From NCBI GenBank assembly GCA_021731085.1, contig JAKFYB010000025.1:1-64000 (forward strand): 64,000 bases of DNA, given 5' to 3'. Origin of the DNA: Dehalococcoidia bacterium (GTDB lineage: Bacteria; Chloroflexota; Dehalococcoidia; DSTF01; JACRBR01). Both the position numbers and the translations under genes were made by a program. The notes beneath the pieces are model-generated. The model was not told the origin of the DNA. It worked only from the letters and a program-made list of their open reading frames with translations, and made no database searches. Positions 30,638-39,539 of the stretch are shown in pieces. Every line of letters starts with the position of its first letter. The stretch's first letter is position 1.

Positions 30638-32002
30638 CTAGACAACAAGCAGCAGTGGACTCTCCAACAGTCGCTTGAGCTCCGAAAGAAACTGCGCGCC
30701 CTGCGCGCCGTCCGTCGCCCGATGATCCGCCGACAACGCCACCTTCATCATTTGCCGCACGACCACCTGACCTTCGCGCACTACGGCTTGCGGCATCACC
30801 GTCCCCGCACCGAGAACCGCCGTCTGTGGCGGCTGGATGATCCCGATCAGCGTCTCCACGCCGTACGCGCCCAGGTTCGTGATCGTGAACGTGCCGCCGT
30901 TGATCTCCGGCGCTCGCAGCCTTCCGCCCTTTGCGCGCGCGACAAGATCGGCCGACTCGACGGCGATCTCTGCGAGCGACTTCGCACTAACGTCCAGAAC
31001 CGCAGGCGCGATGAGGCCATCGTCCAGTGCAATCGCGATGCAGACGTTTTCTTGTGGATGCTCCGTTACTGTGCCATCGCCATCTATCGTCGCGTTGAAC
31101 TCCGGTTGCTTCCTTAGTGCGAGCGCGACTGCACGAACCAGCATGTCGTTGATCGAGACCTTCGTTTCAGGTGGTGCGGCGATATCTCCCGATGCAAGCG
31201 CGGCGTTGTACTGGGCGCGCGTCTCGCGTGCGGCTGTCATGTCGATGTCGAGCAGCAGATAGTAGTGGGGCGCTTCGCGCTTGGACTGCGACATGCGGCG
31301 CGCGATCGCCTGACGCATCTTGGACGGTGCGGTGGTCGTCGTCGCCGATCGTTGCTGTCCTCTCGCCGGAGCTTGCGACTGCCCGCCACTCTTGAGTGCG
31401 TTCTCGATGTCTCGCTTGATGACCCTTCCGTCAGGCCCAGTTCCCTCGATCGTGCGGACGTCGATGCCCGCCTCCTCCGCGATGCGCCGAGCGACCGGCG
31501 ACACGCGCTGTCGTGCTCCACCTGCGCCAGAGCGGCCGCTGGGAGTCGCCGTCGGCAGACTGACTGCTTTGTCCGGTTGCGGGGCAGGCGAGGTGTTGGA
31601 GGCGGCTTCCGCTCCTGCGCCCGTCTCCATCCGCGCTTCCGCCTTCGTCGGCGCATCGCCGGTGGGATCACTGCTGGTCTGTGGAAGCTCGGCAGTCTTG
31701 GCATCGGCCTCGCGCGACACAATGGACGGCGCTGAGCCGTTTTCGTACTTCGAGATATCTTCCTCAGCTCCTGCGATGATGCCGATGAGGCCGCCGACTT
31801 CGATCACAGCGCCCTCTTCAGCGAGCGCCTTGCGAAATACACCCGACTCGAACGCCTCGATCTCGACGTTCGCTTTGTCCGTCTCGATTTCCGCGATGAT
31901 CTCTCCGCGCTCGACGGCGTCACCCTCAGACTTGAGCCACTTCACGAGTGTGCCCTCCGTCATGTCGGCGCCCATCTGTGGCATGACGACTTCGCTGATC
32001 AT
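30638..32002 (-). CDS. Pyruvate dehydrogenase complex E2 (dihydrolipoyl acyltransferase)
   Basis: A 454-residue core subunit that carries acyl groups on lipoate and transfers them to CoA. The N-terminal lipoyl domain has Lys43 in ETDKANVEIEA as the lipoylation site. Long Ala/Pro/Ser-rich linkers surround a peripheral E1/E3-binding domain (VSPVARRIAEEAGIDV, then GTGPDGRVIKRDIE). The C-terminal catalytic domain ends with SADHRATDGAQGAQFL, holding the active His and Asp. It is last in the operon, two bases after E1 beta. Branched-chain or acetoin complexes share this architecture; the pyruvate assignment rests on E1 type and context. Confidence 0.9.
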   Translation of the reverse strand: MISEVVMPQMGADMTEGTLVKWLKSEGDAVERGEIIAEIETDKANVEIEAFESGVFRKALAEEGAVIEVGGLIGIIAGAEEDISKYENGSAPSIVSREADAKTAELPQTSSDPTGDAPTKAEARMETGAGAEAASNTSPAPQPDKAVSLPTATPSGRSGAGGARQRVSPVARRIAEEAGIDVRTIEGTGPDGRVIKRDIENALKSGGQSQAPARGQQRSATTTTAPSKMRQAIARRMSQSKREAPHYYLLLDIDMTAARETRAQYNAALASGDIAAPPETKVSINDMLVRAVALALRKQPEFNATIDGDGTVTEHPQENVCIAIALDDGLIAPAVLDVSAKSLAEIAVESADLVARAKGGRLRAPEINGGTFTITNLGAYGVETLIGIIQPPQTAVLGAGTVMPQAVVREGQVVVRQMMKVALSADHRATDGAQGAQFLSELKRLLESPLLLVV

Positions 32003-32004
32003 CG

Positions 32005-32976
32005 CTACACCATCTCTTTCACAGCGCGAACGATCTCGGCTTCTTGTGGAAGCGCCGCCTGTTCGAGCCGTCCGTTGTACGGCATCGGTATGTCCGCTCC
32101 CGCGATACGCAACACGGGCGCGTCCAGATCGTCGAACGCGTGTTCCTGGATCAGCGCCGCGATCTCCCCACCGAACCCACCGAACTCCCAGTCGTCCTCA
32201 ACGACGATCGCGCGGTTCGTCTTGCGCACCGACGCGAGGATGCCGTCCGTATCGAGCGGGTTGAGTGTCCGAAGGTTGAGCACCTCCGCGCTCACGCCCT
32301 CCGTCTCGAGCGTCTTCGCGGCGCGAAAGCACTGCCACACGCTGCCGCCATAGCCGATGATCGTGACGTCCGTGCCCTCGCGCATCACGTCCACCTTCCC
32401 GAACGCCACACGATACGGCTCGTCAGGCACCTCACCCTTCAGGGTGTACAGCGCCGTGTGCTCGATGAAGATCACCGGATTCTCATCATCGAACGCCGTC
32501 ATCAACAGGCCCTTCGCGTCGTAGGGCGTCGCCGGACATGCGACCTTCAGGCCGGGTACATGCGCGTACCATGATTCGAGCGAGTGTGAGTGCTGCGCGC
32601 CGAGCTGACTTCCCGCGCCGCCAGCCATCCGTATCACAAGCGGCACGTTGATCTGCCCGTTCGACATGTAGTGCAGCTTGGATGCGTTGTTCACGATCTG
32701 ATCGATGGCAAGCAGGCTAAAGTTGATCGTCATCAATTCGACCATGGGCTTTAGCCCAGCCATCGCCGCGCCGATGCCCGCGCCCGCAATCACCGACTCA
32801 GCGATTGGTGTGTCCTTCACCCGTTTTGGCCCGAATTCCTCGAGGAACCCCTTCGTAACGGCGTACGAACCGCCGTACGCACCGATGTCCTCGCCCATCA
32901 AGAACACGCGCTCGTCGTTCTGCAGCTGATACCGCAGCGCCTGCCGGATAGCCTCCCGGTATGTGATCTCAGGCAT
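32005..32976 (-). CDS. pdhB: Pyruvate dehydrogenase E1 beta subunit
   Basis: A 323-residue subunit of the heterotetrameric thiamine-dependent E1. Visible segments include ITYREAIRQAL, FLMGEDIGAYGGSYAVTKGF, DTPIAESVIAGAGIGAAMAG and the C-terminal VVEDDWEFGGFG. The start ATG at 32976 overlaps the end of the alpha gene by eight bases, with SD AAGGA eight bases before it; the longer frame to 33057 lacks similarity. Together with the alpha subunit it decarboxylates pyruvate and reductively acylates E2 lipoate. Confidence 0.92.
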   Translation of the reverse strand: MPEITYREAIRQALRYQLQNDERVFLMGEDIGAYGGSYAVTKGFLEEFGPKRVKDTPIAESVIAGAGIGAAMAGLKPMVELMTINFSLLAIDQIVNNASKLHYMSNGQINVPLVIRMAGGAGSQLGAQHSHSLESWYAHVPGLKVACPATPYDAKGLLMTAFDDENPVIFIEHTALYTLKGEVPDEPYRVAFGKVDVMREGTDVTIIGYGGSVWQCFRAAKTLETEGVSAEVLNLRTLNPLDTDGILASVRKTNRAIVVEDDWEFGGFGGEIAALIQEHAFDDLDAPVLRIAGADIPMPYNGRLEQAALPQEAEIVRAVKEMV

Positions 32977-33976
32977 CGGCCGCGTCCTTGTACACGTGCA
33001 ATCGGAGCGATTCGAGAGGCGGCTCGGGACTCTCATCAGCGAATCTCGCCGCATCATTCACGACACCTTCCACGTCCGAAGTAAGGCTGTCGAGTTGCGC
33101 ATCCTGGAGGCCGCCATCCGCACGAAGCTTTTCCGTCAGTTGCTTGATCGGGTCAAGGTTACGCCAGACGGAGATCTCGTCCTTATCGCGATAGTGCTCC
33201 GCATCAGCCATCGAGTGCCCCCGGAAGCGATAGCAGATCATCTCCAGGAACACTGGCCCATCCCCCCGCCGAATGCGTTCAGCGGCCTCGCTGACGGCGT
33301 CATGCACAGCCAGCACGTCCATCCCATCGACCTGCGTCGCCTGCATCGCGTACGCCTCCGGGACGCGCTTGTAGATCTCGATCACAGCAGACACACGCCG
33401 CACATCTGTACCCATGCCGTACAGATTGTTCTCGCAGATGAACAGCACAGGCAGCTTCCAGACGGACGCGAGGTTCAGCGCTTCGTGGAACTCGCCTTCA
33501 TTCACCGCGCCATCGCCGAAGAAGCACACCGCGATCCGATCGGTGCCCTTGTACTGCTCGGCGAGGGCGAGGCCGCAGGCCAGCGGCATATGTCCTGCGA
33601 CGATTGCATAGCCGCCCATGAACGCCTTCGATGAATCAATGAGGTGCATCGAACCACCGCGACCGCCCGTGACACCTGTCTCCCGACCGAACAGTTCCGC
33701 CATCACGCGGCCAGGCTCCAGCCCGCGTGCAAGCGCATGACCATGCTCTCGGTACGACGTCACCAGATAGTCGTCGTCGCGCAGCGCCGCGATTGCGCCT
33801 GCAGCGATCGCCTCTTGCCCGATGTACAGATGGAGGAAGCCTTTGATTTTGCCGCGCGCGTACATCTCCGCGGCCTTCTCCTCGAACCGCCGGATCAGCA
33901 TCATCATCCGCAGCAACTCGATCGGATCGGGCGCTGTTTCTGCCGCGTGGCCAGGTTTGTTGGCGAGTTGACTCAT
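32969..33976 (-). CDS. pdhA: Pyruvate dehydrogenase E1 alpha subunit
   Basis: A 335-residue thiamine-diphosphate-binding subunit. The ThDP/Mg motif begins FFGDGAVNEGEFHEALNLAS and ends ICENN. Other conserved parts are LIRRFEEKAAEMYARGKIKG, TSYREHGHALARG and YRFRGHSMADAEHYR, the last corresponding to the phosphorylation-loop region of eukaryotic enzymes. SD GGAG lies six bases before the ATG, which follows the E3 stop by three bases. The length and the HSMAD loop fit pyruvate rather than branched-chain E1. Confidence 0.92.
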   Translation of the reverse strand: MSQLANKPGHAAETAPDPIELLRMMMLIRRFEEKAAEMYARGKIKGFLHLYIGQEAIAAGAIAALRDDDYLVTSYREHGHALARGLEPGRVMAELFGRETGVTGGRGGSMHLIDSSKAFMGGYAIVAGHMPLACGLALAEQYKGTDRIAVCFFGDGAVNEGEFHEALNLASVWKLPVLFICENNLYGMGTDVRRVSAVIEIYKRVPEAYAMQATQVDGMDVLAVHDAVSEAAERIRRGDGPVFLEMICYRFRGHSMADAEHYRDKDEISVWRNLDPIKQLTEKLRADGGLQDAQLDSLTSDVEGVVNDAARFADESPEPPLESLRLHVYKDAADA

Positions 33977-33979
33977 CGC

Positions 33980-35383
33980 CTACTCCGAAATGAAGTGGAT
34001 TGCTTCGCCGTCCACCGCGAGCGCGGCTTCTTTCACGCATTCGCTGAGGGTCGGGTGCGCTGCCACCGTCCACCCCAACTCACGAGGCGTCGTCTCCAGC
34101 GTCATTCCGAGCGACGCCTCGCCCAGCAGTTCCGTCACCATCGGCCCCACCATATGAATGCCGAGCGTCTCGCCAGTCTTCGCGTCGGCGACGATCTTGA
34201 CGACGCCGTCCAACATGTTCATCGCCTTCGCTCGCCCGTTCGCACGGACTGGAAATTTCCCGACCTTCACATCGAGCCCTTTGTCGCGCGCCTGCTTCTC
34301 CGATAGCCCAATCGCTGCGACCTCCGGATGGCAGTATGTCGCCCGTGGCATGTGGTTGTAGTTCAGCGCTGTAGGCTCACGGCCTGCAATCCGCTCGACG
34401 ACCATCACGCCCATCGCCGACGCAACGTGCGCCATGTTCATGATGCCCGTCGCATCGCCGATTGCGTACACGCCTTCGGCCGCGGTCTGCAGACTCTCAT
34501 CGACTTTCACGTATCCGCGTTCGAGCTCAACGCCGATCTTGTCCAAACCGAGACCTTCGACATTCGCCTCGAACCCGATGCCGACGAGGACTCTGTCGGC
34601 CTCGATCGTCTGCTCCTTGCTCTTGACGGTGCAAGTGACGACAGCGCGCCCATCCGAAGCCTTCGCCGTGCACCCCTGTGCTCCGAGGAGGAACTTGATG
34701 CCGCGCTTCTTGAACGCACGTTCGAGCTGCGTGCTGATCTCGTCGTCCTCGAGCGGCAGCAGATGTTCCATCATCTCGACGATGGTCACCTCAACGCCGT
34801 ACGCACGCCAGAAAGTCGCGAATTCGACCCCGATCGGCCCACCACCGACGATCACGACGCTCGCCGGCTGGTCGCGCAGCGCGAGTGCTCCCGTGCTGTT
34901 GATGATGGCTTGTCCATCCGTCTCCAGACCGGCAAGAACCCGTGGCCGCGCACCCGTGGCGATGAGCACATGCTTGGCCTCGATGACCTCGTCGCTGCCT
35001 GTCACACGCAGATGCTGCGGCGTCTCGAACGAAGCAGCGCCGTTGATCACCGTCACCTTGTTCTTGTTGAGCAGAAACTCGACGCCCTTCACCATCTGGT
35101 CGACAATCTGGCGGCTTCGATCTATCGCCGCGCCCATGTCGACGCGGAGGTTGTCGAATGCGATCCCGTAGGTCCCTGCGTCCCGCACGAGTTCGACCAC
35201 CTCGGCGTTCCAGAGCAGCGCCTTGCTCGGGATGCAGCCCCAGTTCAAGCACAACCCCCCGACACGTTCCTTCTCGATCAGTACAACGCGCTGCCCCAAC
35301 TGTGCAGCGCGAATCGCCGCGACGTACCCTCCGGGGCCGCCGCCGATGATCGCGATGTCGTACGAATTGCCGGCTTCAGCCAC
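33980..35383 (-). CDS. lpdA: Dihydrolipoamide dehydrogenase (E3)
   Basis: A 467-residue flavoprotein disulfide reductase that reoxidises lipoate with NAD. The FAD motif is DIAIIGGGPGGYVAAIRAA. The redox disulfide is GLCLNWGCIPSKA (Cys45 and Cys50), the NAD motif is VVIVGGGPIGVEFA, and the C-terminal His-Glu pair lies in AHPTLSECVKEA. A GTG at 35383 overlaps the lipA stop by eight bases with GAGG six bases upstream. An ATG at 35395 is the alternative. It lies between lipoate synthesis and E1 genes, so it serves this PDH complex and perhaps other complexes outside the window. Confidence 0.93.
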   Translation of the reverse strand: MAEAGNSYDIAIIGGGPGGYVAAIRAAQLGQRVVLIEKERVGGLCLNWGCIPSKALLWNAEVVELVRDAGTYGIAFDNLRVDMGAAIDRSRQIVDQMVKGVEFLLNKNKVTVINGAASFETPQHLRVTGSDEVIEAKHVLIATGARPRVLAGLETDGQAIINSTGALALRDQPASVVIVGGGPIGVEFATFWRAYGVEVTIVEMMEHLLPLEDDEISTQLERAFKKRGIKFLLGAQGCTAKASDGRAVVTCTVKSKEQTIEADRVLVGIGFEANVEGLGLDKIGVELERGYVKVDESLQTAAEGVYAIGDATGIMNMAHVASAMGVMVVERIAGREPTALNYNHMPRATYCHPEVAAIGLSEKQARDKGLDVKVGKFPVRANGRAKAMNMLDGVVKIVADAKTGETLGIHMVGPMVTELLGEASLGMTLETTPRELGWTVAAHPTLSECVKEAALAVDGEAIHFISE

Positions 35384-36323
35384 GCCGCGCCTCATCGAGC
35401 ATGATTACCTCATCGAGCGAGTTCGGATGCGCAGCGCTAGGTGCGGACGCGTGTGCCACGGACGATTGCTGCTCGGCGTGATACGACGACCGCACAAGCG
35501 GCCCCGCCTCGACGCGCGTGAAACCTAATTCGCCGCCGTAGTCACGTAACGCCTGGAACTCGTCCGGATGCCAGAAGCGCTGGACGGGCAGGTGCACCTT
35601 CGTCGGCTGCAAGTACTGCCCGACCGTCACGATGTCGCAGCCGTGTGCGCGAAGATCCCGCATGATGGCCAGCGTCTCGTCGAGCGTCTCACCAAGCCCG
35701 ACCATGAAGCCGGACTTCGTCAGCATGTCCGGTGCCATCGCCTTCACTCGTCGAATCAGCTCAAGTGAGCGCTCGTACACCGCCTGCGGGCGCACCTGCC
35801 TATAGAGGCGCGGCACCGTCTCGATGTTGTGATTCAGCACGAACGGCCGAGCATCCACAACACTCCTGACCGCATCCCAATTCCCCTTGAAGTCGGGGAT
35901 CAACACCTCAACGCGGATCGTGGGATCGTGCTGACGAATGAGCTTGATGCATGATGCAAAGACTTCAGCGCCTCCCGATTCGACATCGTCGCGGTTCACC
36001 GACGTAATCACCACGTACTCAAGCCCGAGCGCAGCCACGGCCTTCGCCAGCCGAAAGGGTTCCAGTGCGTCGATCGCGGCCGGCCGTCCCGTCTTCACGT
36101 TGCAGAACCCGCACGATCGCGTGCACACGTCGCCCAGGATCATGAAGGTCGCCGTTCCCGCGTTCCAGCACTCACCGATGTTCGGACAGCGCGCCTCCTC
36201 ACAAACGGTGTGAAGACCCTCATCGCGCATCAGGCGCTGCAGCCGCTGATAACGGTCGCCGGCAGGGAATCGCACCTTGATCCAGTCAGGCTTTCGTACG
36301 AGAGGCGCAGGCGTCGCTGTCAT
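35376..36323 (-). CDS. lipA: Lipoyl synthase
   Basis: A radical-SAM enzyme of 315 residues that inserts two sulfurs into protein-bound octanoyl groups. The auxiliary cluster motif is VCEEARCPNIGEC (Cys41, 46, 52) and the radical-SAM cluster motif is CTRSCGFC (Cys67, 71, 74). The C-terminal RSSYHA provides the conserved Ser that ligates the auxiliary cluster. A tail of about 30 residues follows. The start overlaps the lipB stop (ATGA), so the two lipoate enzymes are coupled. Confidence 0.96.
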   Translation of the reverse strand: MTATPAPLVRKPDWIKVRFPAGDRYQRLQRLMRDEGLHTVCEEARCPNIGECWNAGTATFMILGDVCTRSCGFCNVKTGRPAAIDALEPFRLAKAVAALGLEYVVITSVNRDDVESGGAEVFASCIKLIRQHDPTIRVEVLIPDFKGNWDAVRSVVDARPFVLNHNIETVPRLYRQVRPQAVYERSLELIRRVKAMAPDMLTKSGFMVGLGETLDETLAIMRDLRAHGCDIVTVGQYLQPTKVHLPVQRFWHPDEFQALRDYGGELGFTRVEAGPLVRSSYHAEQQSSVAHASAPSAAHPNSLDEVIMLDEARRG

Positions 36324-36985
36324 GCGAGCACCGCCTCGAACTCAGGTGTCTCCATCTGGAAGTGCGAACAGAAAGCCGCGACGATGGCGTCATAGACTGC
36401 ATTCAGCTCAAAACTTCGCCCGCCCGCCACGGCCATCGAGGTCGTCCGTACATCGCTGAGTCCGCACGGCACGATGTGGTCGAACCACGACAAATCCGTG
36501 TCCACATTCAGCGCGAAGCCATGCGTTGTCACGCCACGAGAGACCCGCACCCCGAGCGCCGCGACCTTCGCGCCACCGACCCACACGCCACGGCCCTGTC
36601 TGGATCGCTCTCCAGCCATGCCGAAGCGTTCGAGCACATCAATCAGGACTTGCTCCAGACCGCAAACGTAGTCAGACACGCCGATACCCAGGCGTCGTAA
36701 GTCGACAATCGCGTAGCCCACGATCTGTCCCGGCCCGTGGAACGTCACGTCGCCACCGCGATCGCTGCGCACTACCTCGGCACCCAACTGCACCAGACGT
36801 TGGCTGCTCGCGAGCAAGTGGCGTTCATCACCACGAGCACCAAGCGTGTACGTCGGCGGATGTTCGAGCAGGATGAGTGTCGGTTCGCCGCCAGCGCGGA
36901 CAGCGTCGGCCGTGCGCTGTTGCAATCCGTAGGCCTCGCCGTACGGCACAGTTCCGGGGCAGAGGACGCTCAGGTGGGTTCCCAA
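36320..36985 (-). CDS. lipB: Octanoyl-ACP:protein octanoyltransferase
   Basis: Transfers octanoyl groups from acyl-carrier protein to lipoyl-domain lysines. It has 221 residues from a TTG at 36985, close to the family norm. Motifs present are EHPPTYTLGARG, RGGDVTFHGPGQIVGY, the catalytic Lys in GGAKVAALGVR and the catalytic Cys in HIVPCGL. Longer starts up to 37054 are open, but the -10 box TATCCT at 37021-37026 would place transcription downstream of them. It is the first gene of the lipB-lipA-E3-E1alpha-E1beta-E2 operon. Confidence 0.9.
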   Translation of the reverse strand: MGTHLSVLCPGTVPYGEAYGLQQRTADAVRAGGEPTLILLEHPPTYTLGARGDERHLLASSQRLVQLGAEVVRSDRGGDVTFHGPGQIVGYAIVDLRRLGIGVSDYVCGLEQVLIDVLERFGMAGERSRQGRGVWVGGAKVAALGVRVSRGVTTHGFALNVDTDLSWFDHIVPCGLSDVRTTSMAVAGGRSFELNAVYDAIVAAFCSHFQMETPEFEAVLA

Positions 36986-37020
36986 CGTGCGCTCTTTCGC
37001 GGCCAAGGCCGTTTGGCCGC

Positions 37021-37026
37021 AGGATA
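37021..37026 (-). promoter_or_regulatory. -10 box TATCCT of the lipoate/PDH operon
   Basis: TATCCT on the minus strand would start transcription near 37014, about 30 bases before the TTG start of lipB. The -35 is weak. Confidence 0.4.
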
Positions 37027-37092
37027 CCACGAGCCTCAACGACACTTGCCACAAAGCTCTTCATGCCTGAAGGCAAGCCTACGCATGAAGAA

Positions 37093-37117
37093 GGGGCGAG
37101 GGATGATCCCTCGCCCC
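37093..37117 (-). terminator. Hairpin terminator between the DUF4397 gene and lipB
   Basis: A near-perfect palindrome with a 12-bp stem (GGGGCGAGGGAT pairing with ATCCCTCGCCCC) is followed on the minus strand by TTCTTC. It ends transcription of the DUF4397 gene and insulates the PDH operon. Confidence 0.75.
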
Positions 37118-37142
37118 AATTAGTACGGGTTTGCAGCCAGCC

Positions 37143-38048
37143 CTACTTCGTGCGGCGGAACGCCAGGCCAAGGCCCGTCGTGCCGGCGGCAACGAAGGCG
37201 ACAGCGATAGCAGCCACAAGCAGCCACGAAGACGAGCCGCTAGCAGCGTCGCCCGTGCCGGTGTGCGGCAGTTCCCCTGACGGGGGTGCAGGAGACGGCG
37301 CAGGCGCAGGCGCGCCAGGCGTTGGTGCGGGAGCGCCTGGTGTCGGCGCAGCGCCAGCAGCGCGCGGGTCGTCGACCACCGTCACGGCTTCGAGCGCAGG
37401 GTCGCCTTCGAGCAGACCCACCGCAATCACGGTGTAGATCTTTCCGGCGGAAAGCGCGACGCCGTCAAGGGCAAGCGCGACGGTCTCCGTGCCGGCGGCG
37501 CGAACTTCCAGGTCGTACGTCCCGGCGTCGACTGGCGTCGGGCCATCCGCGTTCGGGAAAGCGACATTGTCGAACACGACTGGACCATCTGCGACAGCAA
37601 CGTCGACGTTCGGCGCATCCGGTGCAGCGTGAATCACACGCACGTGGGTCTTGCCTGCCGCAGGCGCGGCGTTGTTGTCCTCATACACCGCCGGAGCGAT
37701 GTCAGCAACGAGACCGACCGCTGCAACGCTGTAGTCCTTGCCGGCCGCAAGGGTCGCGTCAGCGTCAATGACCGGGTCGTCCGTCGCCGGGTCTGCACCT
37801 GCCGCGTATACCTTGAAGTTATATGAACCAGCCGGAACCGTGAGATAATCCGACACCGTCTTGTACGGAACATCCGTCAGTGTTTCGGTGTCGTCAACGT
37901 AGACGTCGACATTCGGCGCATCCGGCGAAGCGTGGATAACCCGCACACGTGCGTCCGAAGGCGTCTGCGCGGACGCTCCGCTGATTAGCGCAATTCCGCC
38001 AGATGCCAGGGCGAGCAGCGCGGCACTCGCAAGTAGCATTCGTTTCAT
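37143..38048 (-). CDS. Exported DUF4397 protein with LPxTG-type anchor
   Basis: A 301-residue surface protein. After a signal peptide (cut near GASAQ) come two DUF4397 repeats, each starting with the hallmark VRVIHASPDAPNVDVYVDD or VRVIHAAPDAPNVDV. A Pro/Ala-rich spacer follows. The tail holds LPHTG (260-264), a hydrophobic helix and FRRTK, the pattern recognised by sortases. SD GGAGG lies before the ATG at 38048; the longer frame lacks one. It is divergent from an ECF sigma/anti-sigma pair that may control it. No sortase gene is in the window. The DUF4397 function is unknown. Confidence 0.87.
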   Translation of the reverse strand: MKRMLLASAALLALASGGIALISGASAQTPSDARVRVIHASPDAPNVDVYVDDTETLTDVPYKTVSDYLTVPAGSYNFKVYAAGADPATDDPVIDADATLAAGKDYSVAAVGLVADIAPAVYEDNNAAPAAGKTHVRVIHAAPDAPNVDVAVADGPVVFDNVAFPNADGPTPVDAGTYDLEVRAAGTETVALALDGVALSAGKIYTVIAVGLLEGDPALEAVTVVDDPRAAGAAPTPGAPAPTPGAPAPAPSPAPPSGELPHTGTGDAASGSSSWLLVAAIAVAFVAAGTTGLGLAFRRTK

Positions 38049-38198
38049 TCTATTCCTCCATCGAAATCGTCCCCGCCGGGAAGCAACGGGGCCTTGCTGG
38101 GTACACTCAGGTGGCCAACCCGTGGCAATCACTACGGGGCAACCCCGTGGGGCGGATCACTCGTGATCTATCCCTTTCGGGCATGCGTAGGAGAGTCA

Positions 38199-38783
38199 GT
38201 GAACGTGGGCGGACTGATCAACGTCGACGTGCAAATTCTGGAAACGAATGAGGATCTGCTCGTCCGTATGCGGAGCCATGAGTTAGACGCGCTCGAAGCT
38301 CTCTACGACCGCTACAAATCGTTTGCGTTCGCGCTGGCGTACAAGATCGTAGGAGGCCGCGAGACGGCCGAGGAAGTGGTACAGGACGCCTTCATGTCCG
38401 TTTGGAAGCAAGCGCAGACGTACGAACCAGGGGTAGGTCGCGTTCGCCCTTGGCTTCTGTCCATCGTGCGCAATCGCGCCATCGACTCGCTGCGACGCGT
38501 CCGCGGGAAACAGACCGCATCGCTCGACGAAGCCTGGATGGTGCCATCCGACGATGACATTTTCCGCGATGTATATGGCGGGCTCCAGCGGGACCAAATT
38601 CTGAAGGCGCTAGATGCTCTGCCGAATGAGCAACGACAGGCGATCGAGATGGCGTACTTTCAAGGCCGTTCGTTCACAGAGATGGCAGAAGACACGAACA
38701 CGCCTGCCGGTACTTGGAAAAGTCGCGTTAGGCTCGCCGTCGGCAAGTTGCGGCAGCTCCTCGATGAGGAGGCGGTCTCATGA
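38199..38783 (+). CDS. ECF-type RNA polymerase sigma factor
   Basis: A 194-residue sigma factor with region 2 (LEALYDRYKSFAFALAYKIV, then AEEVVQDAFMSVWKQAQTY and GRVRPWLLSIVRNRAIDSLR) and region 4 (ALPNEQRQAIEMAYFQGRSF, then GTWKSRVRLAVGKLR). The pattern is closest to the SigK branch. The GTG at 38199 has SD TAGGAGAG just upstream and was preferred to an upstream ATG at 38094. Its stop overlaps the start of the anti-sigma gene (ATGA). The 150-base divergent region before it contains the small hairpin CGGGGcaaCCCCG near 38138. Confidence 0.9.
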   Translation: MNVGGLINVDVQILETNEDLLVRMRSHELDALEALYDRYKSFAFALAYKIVGGRETAEEVVQDAFMSVWKQAQTYEPGVGRVRPWLLSIVRNRAIDSLRRVRGKQTASLDEAWMVPSDDDIFRDVYGGLQRDQILKALDALPNEQRQAIEMAYFQGRSFTEMAEDTNTPAGTWKSRVRLAVGKLRQLLDEEAVS

Positions 38784-39532
38784 CATCCCCTCACGTCACG
38801 GAACATCTCGAAGGACATTTGCTCGGCGCGCTCGACTCGGCAGACGCTGCCCGCGTCGCGTCGCACCTCGATGCGTGCATGGACTGTGCTGCACTGCTCG
38901 CAGATGCGCGCGAAGTGCTCGCAGTACTACCGGCCTCGCTTGAGCCCATGGAACCACGTGCGTCGTTGAAGTCGCAAATCATGACAGCGGCGATGCAAGC
39001 TCAGCGCGACGAGAACGGTCCAGCGCCTTTGCCGTTGCCGCAGTCGACGCAAGGGCGCCAGCGACCACCGCCGTGGCTTGCGATTGCCGCAGGCGTGTTC
39101 GCCGCCGCTGCCGCCGCCGCAGTCGTATGGGCGCTTGTCCTGCAAGCGCGATTAGACGATCGCGACAAGCAGTTGGCCGATGCTCGGCTCGCGGCCGGCG
39201 CGTTTGCGAACAGCTCGGAAACCCTGCGGATGGAGAGCGAGTTCAGCGGCAACGCTGTGGAAGCCGCCATCGCCATGCCTTCGGAAGGCACGATTATCAC
39301 CGTTGTCGTCACTGGACTACCCGGCTTGCAGTCGGGAGATGGATATCGGCTCTGGCTTTTCGCCGACGGTCAGCCACAGACCGGTGTACCACTCACGCCC
39401 GATGGTCAGGGAAACGTGGTGGCACAGCTCGATGTTGATCTCGCACAGTTCGACGCGATGGAATTGGACGCGCAGCCCCTTGAAGCGACAGCGCCGGGCG
39501 GCGAACTCGTCATCGGTGGCCCTCTGCGCTAG
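38780..39532 (+). CDS. Zinc-finger anti-sigma factor (RskA type)
   Basis: A 250-residue membrane protein. The N-terminal domain has the ZAS motif HLDACMDC (His29, Cys33, Cys36), which holds the sigma factor. One membrane helix spans about residues 94-116. The extracytoplasmic C-domain (AIAMPSEGTIITVVVTGLPG, then YRLWLFADGQPQTG) matches the RskA/anti-sigma-K fold. Regulated proteolysis from outside would release the sigma factor; the signal is unknown. It is co-transcribed with the sigma gene by ATGA overlap and is convergent with the DUF3090 gene. Confidence 0.9.
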   Translation: MTSPHVTEHLEGHLLGALDSADAARVASHLDACMDCAALLADAREVLAVLPASLEPMEPRASLKSQIMTAAMQAQRDENGPAPLPLPQSTQGRQRPPPWLAIAAGVFAAAAAAAVVWALVLQARLDDRDKQLADARLAAGAFANSSETLRMESEFSGNAVEAAIAMPSEGTIITVVVTGLPGLQSGDGYRLWLFADGQPQTGVPLTPDGQGNVVAQLDVDLAQFDAMELDAQPLEATAPGGELVIGGPLR

Positions 39533-39539
39533 TAGGCTC

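Noticed and set aside
37000-37054. Longer LipB starting at 37054
   Set aside because: The candidate -10 box TATCCT lies downstream of that start, and TTG 36985 gives the normal LipB length.
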